Shown: positions 43,473 to 52,051, counted from the stretch's first letter. The stretch: 64,000 bases of DNA from Clostridia bacterium (GCA_017626305.1 JAGAIW010000028.1:30739-94738), one strand, 5' to 3'. Notes: generated by a model from the sequence alone, not told the origin. Program-made: numbers and translations.

Positions 43473-45116
43473 ATGGACTGGAACAAATTAGCACAGGCGC
43501 TCATTCCCGACGAAAACGTCAAACCGTTAGAATGGTACGAAGCGCAGTATCCCGAAAGAAATTTAGAAAAAGGCGCGCAGGTCACTCGACTTGCCCCCAG
43601 CCCCACGGGCTTTATGCATATCGGTAATTTATACGTAGCGCTCGCCAACGAACGTATTGCGCACCAAAGCGGCGGCGTGTTTTATTTGCGTATCGAAGAC
43701 ACCGACGATAAACGTAAGGTAGAAGGCGCGGTGGAAGTAATCCATTCGTCGTTGAAATACTTCGGCGTAGCGTTTGACGAAGGCGCGGACCTTTGCGGAA
43801 ATTACGGCCCGTATTATCAACGCCAACGCGCGGAAATTTATCACGCGTACGCCAAGGAACTCATCAAAAACGGCTTAGCGTATCCCTGTTTTTGTAGCGA
43901 AGACGAGCTTTCCGCCATTCGTGATCATCAAACGGAGAACAAACTTCTCCCCGGGTATTACGGCGAGTTTGCTAAGTGTCGCAATTTAACGGAAGAAGAA
44001 ATTTATGCAAATTTAAAGGCGGGTAAACCCTACGTTATCCGCTTGCGCTCGCAAGGGAACGTGGACGTTAAACATACTTTCCGTGACGAAATCAAAGGGG
44101 AAATCACGGTAACCGAAAACAATCAAGACGTCGTTATCTTGAAATCCGACGGTATTCCCACCTACCACTTCGCTCACGCGATTGACGATCATTTTATGCG
44201 CACGACGCTCGTTCTCCGCGGCGAAGAATGGCTTTCGTCCTTGCCTATCCATATTGAGCTTTTTAAGGTGCTTGGATTTAAGCTCCCTAAATACGCGCAT
44301 AACTGCTCCATTCAAAAAATCGACGGCGAAACGCGTAGAAAGCTTTCCAAACGTAAAGACCCCGAAGCGTCGCTTACGTTCTATCGCGAACAGGGCTATC
44401 ACCCCGAAGCGGTGCGCACGTACATGATGACGTTGCTCAATTCTAACTTTGAAGAATGGCTGCTCAAATTCCCCGATAAACCGCTGGACGAGTTTAAGTA
44501 CTCTATCGGTAAAATGGGTAAGAGCGGCGCGTTGTTCGATATTGTAAAGCTCAATGATATCTCTAAAACGCATATGGCAAAGCTTTCGGAAGAACAAGCG
44601 TACGACTTCTTCAAGGCATGGGCGGACGAATACGGCACGGACGAGCAAAAGGCGTATTTTGCGGATAAAGCGTATATGTTGAAGGTGCTTTCCCTGTGCA
44701 TGGGTATCGGCGGCAAAAAGCGTAGAAAGGACTTTATATGCGCAAAGCAAGCGGTGGAAATGATTTCCTATTTCTTCCCGTCCACGTTCGCGCCTACGTA
44801 CGAATACCGTTTTGATAAAGCGGTCGTTAAGACGGTGCTTGCGGCGTTTAAGGGGATTTATAACTATGCCGACGATTGCAGCGCATGGTTTGAAAAGGTA
44901 AAACAGGTTGCAGGGGAAAACGGTTTTGCAACCGACATGAAAGCGTATAAAGCCGACCCCACGGCTTACCCCGGAAACGTATCCGACGTAGCGGAAATGC
45001 TTCGTATCGCCACGACGGGACTTGCCAATACGCCCGATTTATGGACGATTATGCAAATCTTAGGCGAAAGCGAAACGCTCGCCCGTTTGGATAAAGCCGT
45101 CCAAGCATTAAACTAA
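43473..45116 (+). CDS. gltX: Glutamyl-tRNA synthetase
   Basis: 547 aa. Class I synthetase. The HIGH motif is in APSPTGFMHIGN, the KMSKS-like loop is RRKLSKRKDPE, and the YLRIEDTDDKRK and GEEWLSS motifs are standard. A ~35-residue N-terminal extension precedes the catalytic core, and the anticodon-binding helical domain is complete. It may be non-discriminating; gatCAB is not in view. It ends with a terminator that recurs twice nearby. Confidence 0.96.
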   Translation: MDWNKLAQALIPDENVKPLEWYEAQYPERNLEKGAQVTRLAPSPTGFMHIGNLYVALANERIAHQSGGVFYLRIEDTDDKRKVEGAVEVIHSSLKYFGVAFDEGADLCGNYGPYYQRQRAEIYHAYAKELIKNGLAYPCFCSEDELSAIRDHQTENKLLPGYYGEFAKCRNLTEEEIYANLKAGKPYVIRLRSQGNVDVKHTFRDEIKGEITVTENNQDVVILKSDGIPTYHFAHAIDDHFMRTTLVLRGEEWLSSLPIHIELFKVLGFKLPKYAHNCSIQKIDGETRRKLSKRKDPEASLTFYREQGYHPEAVRTYMMTLLNSNFEEWLLKFPDKPLDEFKYSIGKMGKSGALFDIVKLNDISKTHMAKLSEEQAYDFFKAWADEYGTDEQKAYFADKAYMLKVLSLCMGIGGKKRRKDFICAKQAVEMISYFFPSTFAPTYEYRFDKAVVKTVLAAFKGIYNYADDCSAWFEKVKQVAGENGFATDMKAYKADPTAYPGNVSDVAEMLRIATTGLANTPDLWTIMQILGESETLARLDKAVQALN

Positions 45117-45128
45117 AAAGCACAACGT

Positions 45129-45156
45129 AAAAGGACAGGCGTTTGCCTGTCCTTTT
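45129..45156 (+). terminator. Terminator, copy 1 of a repeated hairpin
   Basis: AAAAGGACAGGC, loop GTTT, GCCTGTCCTTTT. It follows gltX. Confidence 0.9.
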
Positions 45157-45182
45157 GGAAATTCTTATGTAATGCTTATTAT

Positions 45183-45215
45183 TTTCGTGGAATACCTATA
45201 AGGAATTCCACGAAA
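45183..45215. promoter_or_regulatory. 11-bp inverted repeat over the ribosome site of the 77-aa HTH gene
   Basis: TTTCGTGGAAT (45183-45193) and ATTCCACGAAA (45205-45215) are perfect complements with an 11-nt spacer. The right arm runs into the AAAGGGGG ribosome site (45213-45220). It could be an operator for the HTH protein or an RNA hairpin that hides the ribosome site. Confidence 0.65.
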
Positions 45216-45228
45216 GGGGGAATTTTAT

Positions 45229-45462
45229 ATGGATATAAATCATGCAATTATAAGGCGAATGGAAGAAATTTGTCAAGAAAAGAATATAAATATTTGCGAA
45301 ACGGCATTAAATGGCGGAAAATCACCATCAGCAATCTACGATTTGATTAAAGGGAGAACAAAATGTTCAAAGGTATCGACGATAAAAGCATTTTGTCTAG
45401 GCGCAGGTATAACGTTATCCGAATTTTTCAATAGAGATTATTTTAATGACTTTGAAGATTAA
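45229..45462 (+). CDS. Small XRE-like HTH protein (77 aa)
   Basis: ATG at 45229 after AAAGGGGG. A single HTH domain of the Cro/CI type: CETALNGGKSPSAIYDLIKGRTKCSKVSTIKAFC, then ITLSEFF. No effector domain. Base composition is more AT-rich than the neighbours. Direct copies of a terminator-containing sequence flank it on both sides (45122-45156 and 45472-45506), suggesting insertion or duplication. It probably regulates itself through the inverted repeat at 45183-45215. Confidence 0.82.
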   Translation: MDINHAIIRRMEEICQEKNINICETALNGGKSPSAIYDLIKGRTKCSKVSTIKAFCLGAGITLSEFFNRDYFNDFED

Positions 45463-45478
45463 ATTAAAAATACAACAT

Positions 45479-45506
45479 AAAAGGACAGGCGGTTGCCTGT
45501 TTTTTT
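45479..45506 (+). terminator. Terminator, copy 2 (partly decayed) of the repeated hairpin
   Basis: Core ACAGGC-GGTT-GCCTGT with an outer arm kept only through G-U pairs, then a T run. It follows the 77-aa HTH gene. Confidence 0.75.
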
Positions 45507-45604
45507 ATTTTACATATAAATTAGATATTGTATAAACGCCAATTCGAAAAAGTTTTAAAATATTTTTATTGTATTTTTTTCTTAAATATAAACAATACTA
45601 ATAT

Positions 45605-45653
45605 TATAATCTTACAGTTGTAAGAAGTCAAGCATTTTTCTTACTTTTGTGAG
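45605..45653 (+). promoter_or_regulatory. -10 box and two 14-bp operator-like sites of the 68-aa XRE gene
   Basis: TATAAT at 45605-45610 is followed directly by CTTACAGTTGTAAG (45611-45624, a perfect palindrome) and by CTTACTTTTGTGAG (45640-45653), alike at 11 of 14 positions and 29 bp apart. This is a typical autoregulation layout for a small XRE repressor. Confidence 0.6.
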
Positions 45654-45664
45654 ATAATTTGCAT

Positions 45665-45871
45665 ATGGAAAACATATTTGCGGAAAGATTAAAAGAATTA
45701 CGGATAGAAAAAGGCGTAGGGCAAGTGGAGATTGCAAAGGCAATCGGCGTTAGTAAAGGGATAATCAGTCTTTGGGAAAACGGCTTACGTGAACCGAAAT
45801 TGTCCAACCTAATCGCTTTGGCACAGCTTTTTGAAGTAACGATAGATTATTTGGCTGGAATTGAAAATTAA
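45665..45871 (+). CDS. Small XRE-family repressor (68 aa)
   Basis: ATG at 45665; an in-frame TTG at 45659 is unlikely. No ribosome site is evident. The protein is almost entirely an HTH_3 domain: FAERLKELRIEKGVGQVEIAKAIGVSKGIISLWENGLREPKLSNLIALAQLF, then VTIDYLAG. Phage-repressor-like in form, but no phage genes are nearby. It is convergent with pyruvate kinase, and a shared terminator separates them. Confidence 0.88.
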   Translation: MENIFAERLKELRIEKGVGQVEIAKAIGVSKGIISLWENGLREPKLSNLIALAQLFEVTIDYLAGIEN

Positions 45872-45874
45872 AAT

Positions 45875-45904
45875 AAAAAGGACAGGCATTTGCCTGTCCT
45901 TTTT
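45875..45904. terminator. Bidirectional terminator, copy 3 of the repeated hairpin
   Basis: AAAAAGGACAGGCA, loop TT, TGCCTGTCCTTTTT; serves the XRE gene and the convergent pyruvate kinase gene. Confidence 0.9.
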
Positions 45905-45923
45905 GCATAAAAATCCGTATACG

Positions 45924-47330
45924 TTATAACGTTTCTACGTTAATAAGGTTGGAATTCCCGCTCTTGCCGTTGGGTGTTCCGCCCGTGATAACAATGGTGT
46001 CGCCCTTTTTGGCAAGCTTGCTCTTTATCGCTGACTGCTTAGCAAAATAGAACAAAATATCAATGGAAGTATATTCTTCCGCCATGGCAGGGAGTACGCC
46101 CCAGCTCAGCGCAAGTTGCCGATAAGCGTGTTCGTCCGTCGTAATGCCCAAAATATTGATATTTGGACGGAAACGGGAAACCATACGCGCCGTCGCGCCC
46201 GTACGGGTACATACGACGATTGCCTTGGCGTTCAAGTCTTTGGCAAGGGTAGCCGCGGAGTGCGACAACGCTTCGGCGGAATTTTTAATGGCAAAGTTGT
46301 CAATCGTTTGGATATATTCAATATGGCTTTCAGCGTGTTCGACGATTTTCGCCATAGCTGCAACCGATTGCACGGGATATGCGCCAGCCGCCGTTTCGCC
46401 CGAAAGCATGACGGCGGAAGTACCGTCGTACACGGCGTTTGCGACGTCAGAAATTTCCGCACGGGTAGGGCGGGGATTGTGTATCATAGATTCCAGCATT
46501 TCCGTCGCGGTGATTACCCGTTTGCCGTGAATACGGCATTGATTGATAATATGCTTTTGAATGTCGGGCAATTCTTCGTAAGGAATTTCCACGCCAAGGT
46601 CACCGCGCGCAACCATAATGCCGTCCGACGCTTCCATAATCTCCAACAGATTATTCACCCCCGAACGGTTTTCAATCTTCGCAATCACGTCGATATGTTC
46701 GCCGCCGTGCGCCCTTAAAAACGCTTTTACGTCCAAAACGTCCTGCGCCTTGGAAACAAAGGACAAAGCGACGAAATCCACGTCCTGTTCAATGCCGAAC
46801 AGCAAATCGGCTTTGTCCTGCTCGGATAAAAAGTCAATATGCAGTTGCTTGTCGGGGAAGAACATGGATTTTCGGCTGGACAGCTCGCCACCGATTTCTA
46901 CGACGCAATGTACGTTGGGCGCGCAAACCTTGGTTACGCGGAACACCATCAAACCGTTATTGAGTAAAATTTTATCCCCAACGTTCATATCTTCGCAAAT
47001 GCCTTTATAGGACACGGAAACGCGCGAGCTATCGCCTTCCACTTCTTCCGCTGTAAAGCAAAATTCGTCGCCTTCGTTTAAGGTGATTTTTCCGTCCTTA
47101 AACGTACGGATACGAAACTCAGGACCTTTGGTATCCAAGAGAATGGGCAACGGCGCGCCCGTTTCTTCACGAACCTGCTTAATAATTTTAATCTTTTCGG
47201 CGTGTTCTTCGTGCGTACCGTGAGAAAAGTTCAACCGAACGACGTCACAGCCGGCTTGCGTCATAGCGGAAATGGTCTTTTTGTCCTGCGAAGCAGGGCC
47301 TATCGTGCATATAATTTTCGTCTTTTTCAT
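45924..47330 (-). CDS. pyk: Pyruvate kinase
   Basis: 468 aa from ATG at 47330, which has GGGAG 8 nt upstream; an in-frame start 4 codons earlier overlaps that site. Converts phosphoenolpyruvate and ADP to pyruvate and ATP. Motifs: TKIICTIGPAS, VRLNFSHG, LLDTKGPEFR, KIENRSG, MVARGDLGVEIP and the helix TATEMLESM. The C-terminal regulatory domain is present (TRTGATARMVSRFRPN). It lacks the PEP-utiliser extension found in Bacillus. Confidence 0.97.
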   Translation of the reverse strand: MKKTKIICTIGPASQDKKTISAMTQAGCDVVRLNFSHGTHEEHAEKIKIIKQVREETGAPLPILLDTKGPEFRIRTFKDGKITLNEGDEFCFTAEEVEGDSSRVSVSYKGICEDMNVGDKILLNNGLMVFRVTKVCAPNVHCVVEIGGELSSRKSMFFPDKQLHIDFLSEQDKADLLFGIEQDVDFVALSFVSKAQDVLDVKAFLRAHGGEHIDVIAKIENRSGVNNLLEIMEASDGIMVARGDLGVEIPYEELPDIQKHIINQCRIHGKRVITATEMLESMIHNPRPTRAEISDVANAVYDGTSAVMLSGETAAGAYPVQSVAAMAKIVEHAESHIEYIQTIDNFAIKNSAEALSHSAATLAKDLNAKAIVVCTRTGATARMVSRFRPNINILGITTDEHAYRQLALSWGVLPAMAEEYTSIDILFYFAKQSAIKSKLAKKGDTIVITGGTPNGKSGNSNLINVETL

Positions 47331-47385
47331 AATCGCTCCCATGAAAAAAAGTATTGTATTTTCAAAATCGAAAAAAATCTATTCC

Positions 47386-47414
47386 ATTTTACTATTTTTT
47401 TTCAAAAAAAGCAA
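47386..47414 (-). promoter_or_regulatory. Promoter of pyk
   Basis: Minus strand: -35 TTGCTT (47414-47409), 17-nt spacer, -10 TAAAAT (47391-47386). It lies back to back with the RNase P RNA promoter. Confidence 0.7.
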
Positions 47415-47423
47415 GGGAAATAA

Positions 47424-47452
47424 ATGCTTTTTTTATAAGAAAGTGGTATAAT
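47424..47452 (+). promoter_or_regulatory. Promoter of RNase P RNA
   Basis: -10 TATAAT at 47447-47452 with ATGCTT 17 nt upstream as a weak -35. The expected start falls on the first paired base of the RNA (47459). Confidence 0.7.
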
Positions 47453-47458
47453 AAAGGA

Positions 47459-47850
47459 GATTTGAGTTTGTTATACGGTCGCGGGGCATTTTATATGTCA
47501 TGAGGAAAGTCCGAGCAGCACAGGACAGGGTGCTTGATAACGTCAAGTGAAGGTGACTTCCAGGATAGTGCAACAGAAATAGACCGCCGCAAAAGGCTTG
47601 ATTTTTATCTTGATTATCTGTTTACAGATAGCCCGTTTGCGGTAAGGATGGAAAGGCGAGGTAAGAGCTCACCGATACCGTGGTGACACGGTATGCCATG
47701 TAAACCCCACCCGCTGCAAGATTGGGTATCCGTCAATAGGGCTGTCCGTCCGACGGAATACCGTGAATATCGCTAGAACTTGTCGGCGACGGCAAGTGTA
47801 GATAAATGACCGTACACGACAGAACTCGGCTTACAGACAAACTCAAATCA
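47459..47850 (+). ncRNA. rnpB: RNase P RNA, type A
   Basis: About 392 nt. Conserved blocks in order: GAGGAAAGTCCGAGC, ACAGAAATAGACCGCC, GGTAAGGATGGAAAGGCGAGG with AAGAGCTCACC, GATAAATGACC and ACAGAACTCGGCTTAC. The terminal helix P1 pairs 47459-47471 with 47837-47849 (GATTTGAGTTTGT and its complement), and a T run follows. It is the catalytic RNA that matures tRNA 5' ends. Confidence 0.97.
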
Positions 47851-47866
47851 TCTTTTTTTCAAAAGG

Positions 47867-47887
47867 TCGGGACGTTCCCGATTTTTT
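47867..47887 (+). terminator. Terminator after rnpB
   Basis: TCGGGA-CGT-TCCCGA followed by TTTTTT, about 17 nt after the RNA end. Confidence 0.75.
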
Positions 47888-47946
47888 GTTTAGCCATCTG
47901 CAAGGGATAGCCATGCCGTAATGGCAAACAATAAGGAGTATCACGT

Positions 47947-49671
47947 ATGAAAAAGCTCAAACGGTTTTTCGCCTATTATAAGCCGCATAGAAAGCTGTTC
48001 GCTTTCGATATGGTTTGCGCCTTTCTTATCTCCGTTTGCAATATGTTCTATCCCATGATTGCGCGGAATATCATGAATGATTACGTACCGAATAAGAATT
48101 TACAGCTACTCATTATTTGGGCGATTTTGCTGGCGCTTATCTATGCGTTAAAAAGCATACTCACGTATATCGTGGGGTACTGGGGACACGTTTTGGGCGT
48201 GCGTATCCAAGGGGATATGCGGCGCGATTTATTTAACCACGTAGAAAGCTTGTCTTTTTCCTTTTTCGACGAAAATAAAACGGGCGTCGTCATGTCCCGT
48301 ATTATCAACGATTTGTTTGAAGTATCCGAGCTTGCGCACCACGCGCCCGAAGACGTTTTTAATTCCTGTATCTCTATCGTCGGCGCGCTTGTCATGCTTG
48401 GGTTTATCAATCCTTGGCTGTCCTTAATCGTGCTTTGCTACGTACCCTTTATGATCTTTTTCGCCGCCAAAGCAAGGAATAGAATGAGTAAGGCGTTCGA
48501 CGAATCGCGTAAAAAAGTAGCCGTTCTCAACGCTGAAATTGAATCGTCTATCACGGGTGTACGCGTTACCAAAGCGTATAATGCGGAATGTACCGAACGG
48601 GCAAAATTCGACGACGTAAACGCACAATTTAAGACGGCGCGTACCCATTCCTATCGCGCTATGGGCGGATTTCACGCAGGCATGTCTGCGTTTAACGATT
48701 TTTTATATCTGATTGCGCTTATTTCGGGCGGGCTGTTCTTTTTCTTCGGACAGATCACCGCTCCCGATTTTACGGCGTATATTTTGTATATTACCATGCT
48801 GCTTACGCCCATTCGCACGCTCGTTACGTTGTTTGAACAAATCCAAGACGGTATGACGGGCTTTAATCGGTTTTGTCAGCTTATGGATACCGAGCCCGAG
48901 TATCAACCTTCCCAGCCGATAAAAGCCGATTTGGACGGCGATATCGTATTTGAAAACGTAACGTTCTCTTACCATACGGCGGAAGAAAAAGGGGACGTAC
49001 TCAAAGGCGTTTCGTTCACCTTGCAAAAAGGCAAAACGCTTGCGCTCGTCGGCGGATCGGGCGGGGGAAAGACAACCATTTGTCATTTGTTGCCCCGATT
49101 TTACGTACGCGATAGCGGTAAAATTACTATCGGCGGGACGGACATTAACGACGTTACGTCCAGCGATTTACGTGAAAATATCGCCATGGTTGCCCAAGAC
49201 GTCTTTCTCTTTGCAGGGAGTATCCGCGACAATATCCGCTACGGCTCTCCAAACGCAAGAGAAGAAGATATAATTTTGGCGGCAAAGCGCGCAAATATCC
49301 ACGATTTTATAGCCACTCTTCCCAGCGGCTACGACACCGAAGTAGGCGAACGGGGCGTGAAGTTGTCGGGCGGACAAAAGCAACGCGTATCCATAGCCCG
49401 CGCCTTTTTGAAAAATCCGCCTATCTTGATTTTAGACGAAGCGACGTCGGCTTTGGATAACATGACGGAAATGCAAATCCAAAGCGCCCTTCAACAGCTT
49501 TCGACGGGCAGAACGACAATCGTCGTTGCGCACCGTTTATCCACGGTAAAAAACGCCGACGAAATTTTGGTGGTTACCGACGGCAAAATCGCCCAGCGCG
49601 GCACGCACGAACAGCTCGTTGCCCAAGGCGGTCTGTACGCCGATTTATACCGTTATCAATTCAAAGAATAA
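47947..49671 (+). CDS. ABC exporter half-transporter (MsbA/BmrA-like)
   Basis: 574 aa: an N-terminal type IV exporter membrane domain (~1-310, six helices) followed by the ATPase. Walker A GGSGGGKTT, signature LSGGQKQR, Walker B ILILDEATSALDN, H-loop VVAHRLSTV. It acts as a homodimer, or with a partner not present here. Substrate is unknown; lipids, peptides or drugs are usual for this class. AAGGAG is upstream. Single gene, followed by the convergent DeoR gene. Confidence 0.93.
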   Translation: MKKLKRFFAYYKPHRKLFAFDMVCAFLISVCNMFYPMIARNIMNDYVPNKNLQLLIIWAILLALIYALKSILTYIVGYWGHVLGVRIQGDMRRDLFNHVESLSFSFFDENKTGVVMSRIINDLFEVSELAHHAPEDVFNSCISIVGALVMLGFINPWLSLIVLCYVPFMIFFAAKARNRMSKAFDESRKKVAVLNAEIESSITGVRVTKAYNAECTERAKFDDVNAQFKTARTHSYRAMGGFHAGMSAFNDFLYLIALISGGLFFFFGQITAPDFTAYILYITMLLTPIRTLVTLFEQIQDGMTGFNRFCQLMDTEPEYQPSQPIKADLDGDIVFENVTFSYHTAEEKGDVLKGVSFTLQKGKTLALVGGSGGGKTTICHLLPRFYVRDSGKITIGGTDINDVTSSDLRENIAMVAQDVFLFAGSIRDNIRYGSPNAREEDIILAAKRANIHDFIATLPSGYDTEVGERGVKLSGGQKQRVSIARAFLKNPPILILDEATSALDNMTEMQIQSALQQLSTGRTTIVVAHRLSTVKNADEILVVTDGKIAQRGTHEQLVAQGGLYADLYRYQFKE

Positions 49672-49677
49672 AAAAAA

Positions 49678-49698
49678 GCGAAAGCCAAAAGCTTTCGC
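49678..49698 (-). terminator. Terminator of the second DeoR gene
   Basis: GCGAAAGC-CAAAA-GCTTTCGC; on the minus strand the hairpin is followed by eight T residues. On the plus strand it lacks a T run. Confidence 0.8.
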
Positions 49699-49706
49699 AA
49701 AAATAT

Positions 49707-50456
49707 TTATTCGGTAATCATTCTCGGCATGTGTTCGGCGTGGATATAATCGGGTAATGCGTGGTTGCTCACGATATAATCGACGTCGTTTAACGAACAA
49801 AGGTGATAGGGCGAAGTCCTGCCAAACTTCGTGGAATCGCAAAGGAAAACGCGCTTGGACGCATGCTTAATCATAGCTTTTCTAATTACGTTTTCTTCTT
49901 CAAAACAGTCGTAAATTTCCCCGTTTTCGTCTACCGATTGCGCGGAGAAAAAGGCAATATCCGCATGAAAACTGCCTATCATTTCTTCGGCGTAATGCCC
50001 CACGAGCACCGAACGGTTGCTCTCTTGCACGTAACCGCCCGTAGAATACGCCGTCACGTTATGCTTAGCAAGCAAGGAAAGGGTATCAATCCCGTTGGTG
50101 ATGACGCGTATGTTTTTCAGATCGGATAAATATTCCGCGATAAAGAACGCGGACGTCGTGCCGTCCAAAAAAACCAAATCGCCGTTCTTGATTAGCTTAA
50201 TGGCGGCAAGAGCGATTTTCTTCTTTTCAAAGCTGTTTTGATGCACGCGGAACGTAAAGCTAGGGAAGAAGTTGTTTGTGTCGTTCAGCTGCGCGCCGCC
50301 GTGCGTCCGCGTGATTAAGCCCTTGCTTTGCAGAGCGTTTAATTTACGCCGTACGGTAGACGGGCTTACGTATAAGCTTTGGGCGATTTGCTCAATCGTC
50401 GCGTGTTCTTGGTTTTGCAATAACTGTAAAATTTCTTTCTCTTGATTATCTTTCAT
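49707..50456 (-). CDS. DeoR-family regulator of the glycerol-phosphate operon (GlpR-like)
   Basis: 249 aa from ATG at 50456 with GCAGGT upstream; a longer frame (to 50501) would start inside the operator region. DeoR HTH: EKEILQLLQNQEHATIEQIAQSLYVSPSTVRRKLNALQSKGLITRTHGGA. Sensor domain: VFLDGTTSAFFIAEYL, VITNG, LCDSTKFG. Divergent from a flavoprotein operon that looks like glycerol 3-phosphate oxidation, so glycerol 3-phosphate or a related phosphate is the likely effector (inference). Confidence 0.88.
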   Translation of the reverse strand: MKDNQEKEILQLLQNQEHATIEQIAQSLYVSPSTVRRKLNALQSKGLITRTHGGAQLNDTNNFFPSFTFRVHQNSFEKKKIALAAIKLIKNGDLVFLDGTTSAFFIAEYLSDLKNIRVITNGIDTLSLLAKHNVTAYSTGGYVQESNRSVLVGHYAEEMIGSFHADIAFFSAQSVDENGEIYDCFEEENVIRKAMIKHASKRVFLCDSTKFGRTSPYHLCSLNDVDYIVSNHALPDYIHAEHMPRMITE

Positions 50457-50481
50457 TCTACCTGCTCGCTTATGGAAGAAA

Positions 50482-50500
50482 TGAGCAAGAAATTTGCTCA
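50482..50500. promoter_or_regulatory. Palindromic operator TGAGCAA-N5-TTGCTCA
   Basis: A perfect 7-bp inverted repeat with 5-nt spacer in the leader of the DeoR gene. Related half-sites TTGCTTA and TTTGCTTA lie at 50546-50560 over the -35 of the divergent operon. Together they look like a DeoR operator set. Confidence 0.6.
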
Positions 50501-50545
50501 CTTTTTCGATTTCCTTTTCAAATTTACCTATTTTACAAATATATC

Positions 50546-50574
50546 TTGCTTATTTGCTTAATCTATATTATAAT
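50546..50574 (+). promoter_or_regulatory. Promoter of the glycerol-phosphate operon
   Basis: -35 TTGCTT (50546-50551), 17-nt spacer, -10 TATAAT (50569-50574). The -10 is part of the palindrome CTATATTATAATATAG, shared with the opposite promoter. Confidence 0.8.
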
Positions 50575-50595
50575 ATAGAAAAACAAAACTGTCAA
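50567..50595 (-). promoter_or_regulatory. Promoter of the second DeoR gene, interlocked with the divergent one
   Basis: Minus strand: -35 TTGACA (50595-50590), 17-nt spacer, -10 TATAAT (50572-50567). Its -10 overlaps the plus-strand -10 by four bases, so both promoters cannot be open at once. Confidence 0.75.
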
Positions 50596-50620
50596 GATTT
50601 TTTTGTAAAAAGGAGATAAA

Positions 50621-52051
50621 ATGTTTGACGTAATCGTAATCGGCGGCGGCGTAATCGGCGGCGCGGTATTAAGAGAACTCACCAAATACAAAATATCCGT
50701 TTGTATGTTGGAGAAGGAAAACGACGTGTGCATGGGGCAAAGCAAAGCCAACAGCGGTATCGTGCACGCAGGCTTTGACGCGGCGGAAGGCTCGCTCAAA
50801 GCCAAATTCAACGTAGCAGGGAACAAAATGATGCCTGCGTACGCGGAAGAGCTCGGCGTAAAATACGTCAATAACGGCTCGCTCGTCGTGGCGTTTTCGC
50901 AGGAAGATTTAAAGACGTTGCAGGTTTTGAAGGCGCGCGGGGAAACCAACGGGGTTACGGACATGGAAATTATTTCCAAGGAAGAACTTCGCGCGTTAGA
51001 ACCGCATATTTCGGAAAATGCGCTTGGGGCGTTACACGCCAAAACGGGCGGTATCGTTTGTCCGTACGGTTTGACGATTGCGGCAATCGGAAACGCTATG
51101 GATAACGGCGCAAAGCTGTATACCGACTTTGAAGTGGTAGATATGCAAAAACAGGACGGCGTATTCACGCTGACGGCGAAAGACGGTAGAACGGAGCAGG
51201 CAAAGCTCGTTATCAACTGCGCAGGACTTGGCAGCGGAAAGATAGCCGCTTTGGCAGGGGATAGCGATATCGTCGTCAAGGGCAGACGGGGCGAATATAT
51301 TCTCTTGGATAGAGAAAGCGGCGACTTCGTTTCGCATACGCTCTTTTTTACGCCCACGCAAAAAGGGAAGGGTATACTCGTCACACAAACCGCGGATAAT
51401 AATATTTTGCTTGGACCTACTTCCGAAGAAGTGGAAACGGGCAACACCGACACCACCGCGGACGGGTTGGCGTTTGTCATTCAAAAGGTCAACGCCATGG
51501 TGAATAATCCGCCCTTGTATAACACCATTACGTCGTTTACGGGCGTGCGCGCGTACTCGACAAGACACGATTTTATTTTGGAAGAAAGCAAACACGTAGC
51601 GGGCTTGCTCCATTGTGCGGGTATCGAATCCCCCGGCTTAACTTCCGCACCTGCAATTGCTAAATACGTAGTGGAAGAGCTTGTTTCCAAGCATATCGAC
51701 CTGCAAAAGAACGAAAACTTCCAAGGCAAACGCAAAGCGGAATACTTTTTCAAACAGCTTTCCGTGGAAGAACAAAACGCGCTTATTCGCAAAGACCCGT
51801 CGTACGGGCGTATCGTTTGCAGATGTGAACAAATCACCGAAGGTGAAATCGTCCGCGCAATCCGCGAAAATCCGCCCGCGAAAAATATCGACGCCGTTAA
51901 GCGCAGAACGCGCGCAGGCATGGGGCGTTGTCAAGGCGGCTTTTGCCAACCGTTCGTGGCGGAGCTTATCGCCAAGCAGCAGGGTATCCCGTTTGAACAG
52001 GTAACCAAAAACGGAAAAGGTTCGGAGATCGTCGTGGGGGTGAGCAAATGA
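50621..52051 (+). CDS. FAD-dependent glycerol-3-phosphate dehydrogenase-like protein with [2Fe-2S] domain
   Basis: 476 aa. DAO-fold oxidase: the FAD motif VIGGGVIGGAVLRELTKY is at the N-terminus, SGIVHAGFDA follows, and GVRAYSTRHDF lies near the flavin. The C-terminal ~90 residues are a BFD-like [2Fe-2S] domain with CRCEQITEGE and GRCQGGFC. This two-domain form is found beside the GlpB-like and DUF1667 genes in clostridia and is usually read as an anaerobic glycerol-3-phosphate dehydrogenase. Electron acceptor unknown. First gene of the operon, AGGAG ribosome site, ATGA overlap with the next gene. Confidence 0.88.
   Translation: MFDVIVIGGGVIGGAVLRELTKYKISVCMLEKENDVCMGQSKANSGIVHAGFDAAEGSLKAKFNVAGNKMMPAYAEELGVKYVNNGSLVVAFSQEDLKTLQVLKARGETNGVTDMEIISKEELRALEPHISENALGALHAKTGGIVCPYGLTIAAIGNAMDNGAKLYTDFEVVDMQKQDGVFTLTAKDGRTEQAKLVINCAGLGSGKIAALAGDSDIVVKGRRGEYILLDRESGDFVSHTLFFTPTQKGKGILVTQTADNNILLGPTSEEVETGNTDTTADGLAFVIQKVNAMVNNPPLYNTITSFTGVRAYSTRHDFILEESKHVAGLLHCAGIESPGLTSAPAIAKYVVEELVSKHIDLQKNENFQGKRKAEYFFKQLSVEEQNALIRKDPSYGRIVCRCEQITEGEIVRAIRENPPAKNIDAVKRRTRAGMGRCQGGFCQPFVAELIAKQQGIPFEQVTKNGKGSEIVVGVSK

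Noticed and set aside
47890..47925. Extra copy of the 29-kb element end near TAGCCAT and CCGTAATGGC
   Set aside because: Only two short matches of 7-10 bases in different arrangement; they form a small local hairpin and do not extend to the 28-bp end sequence.
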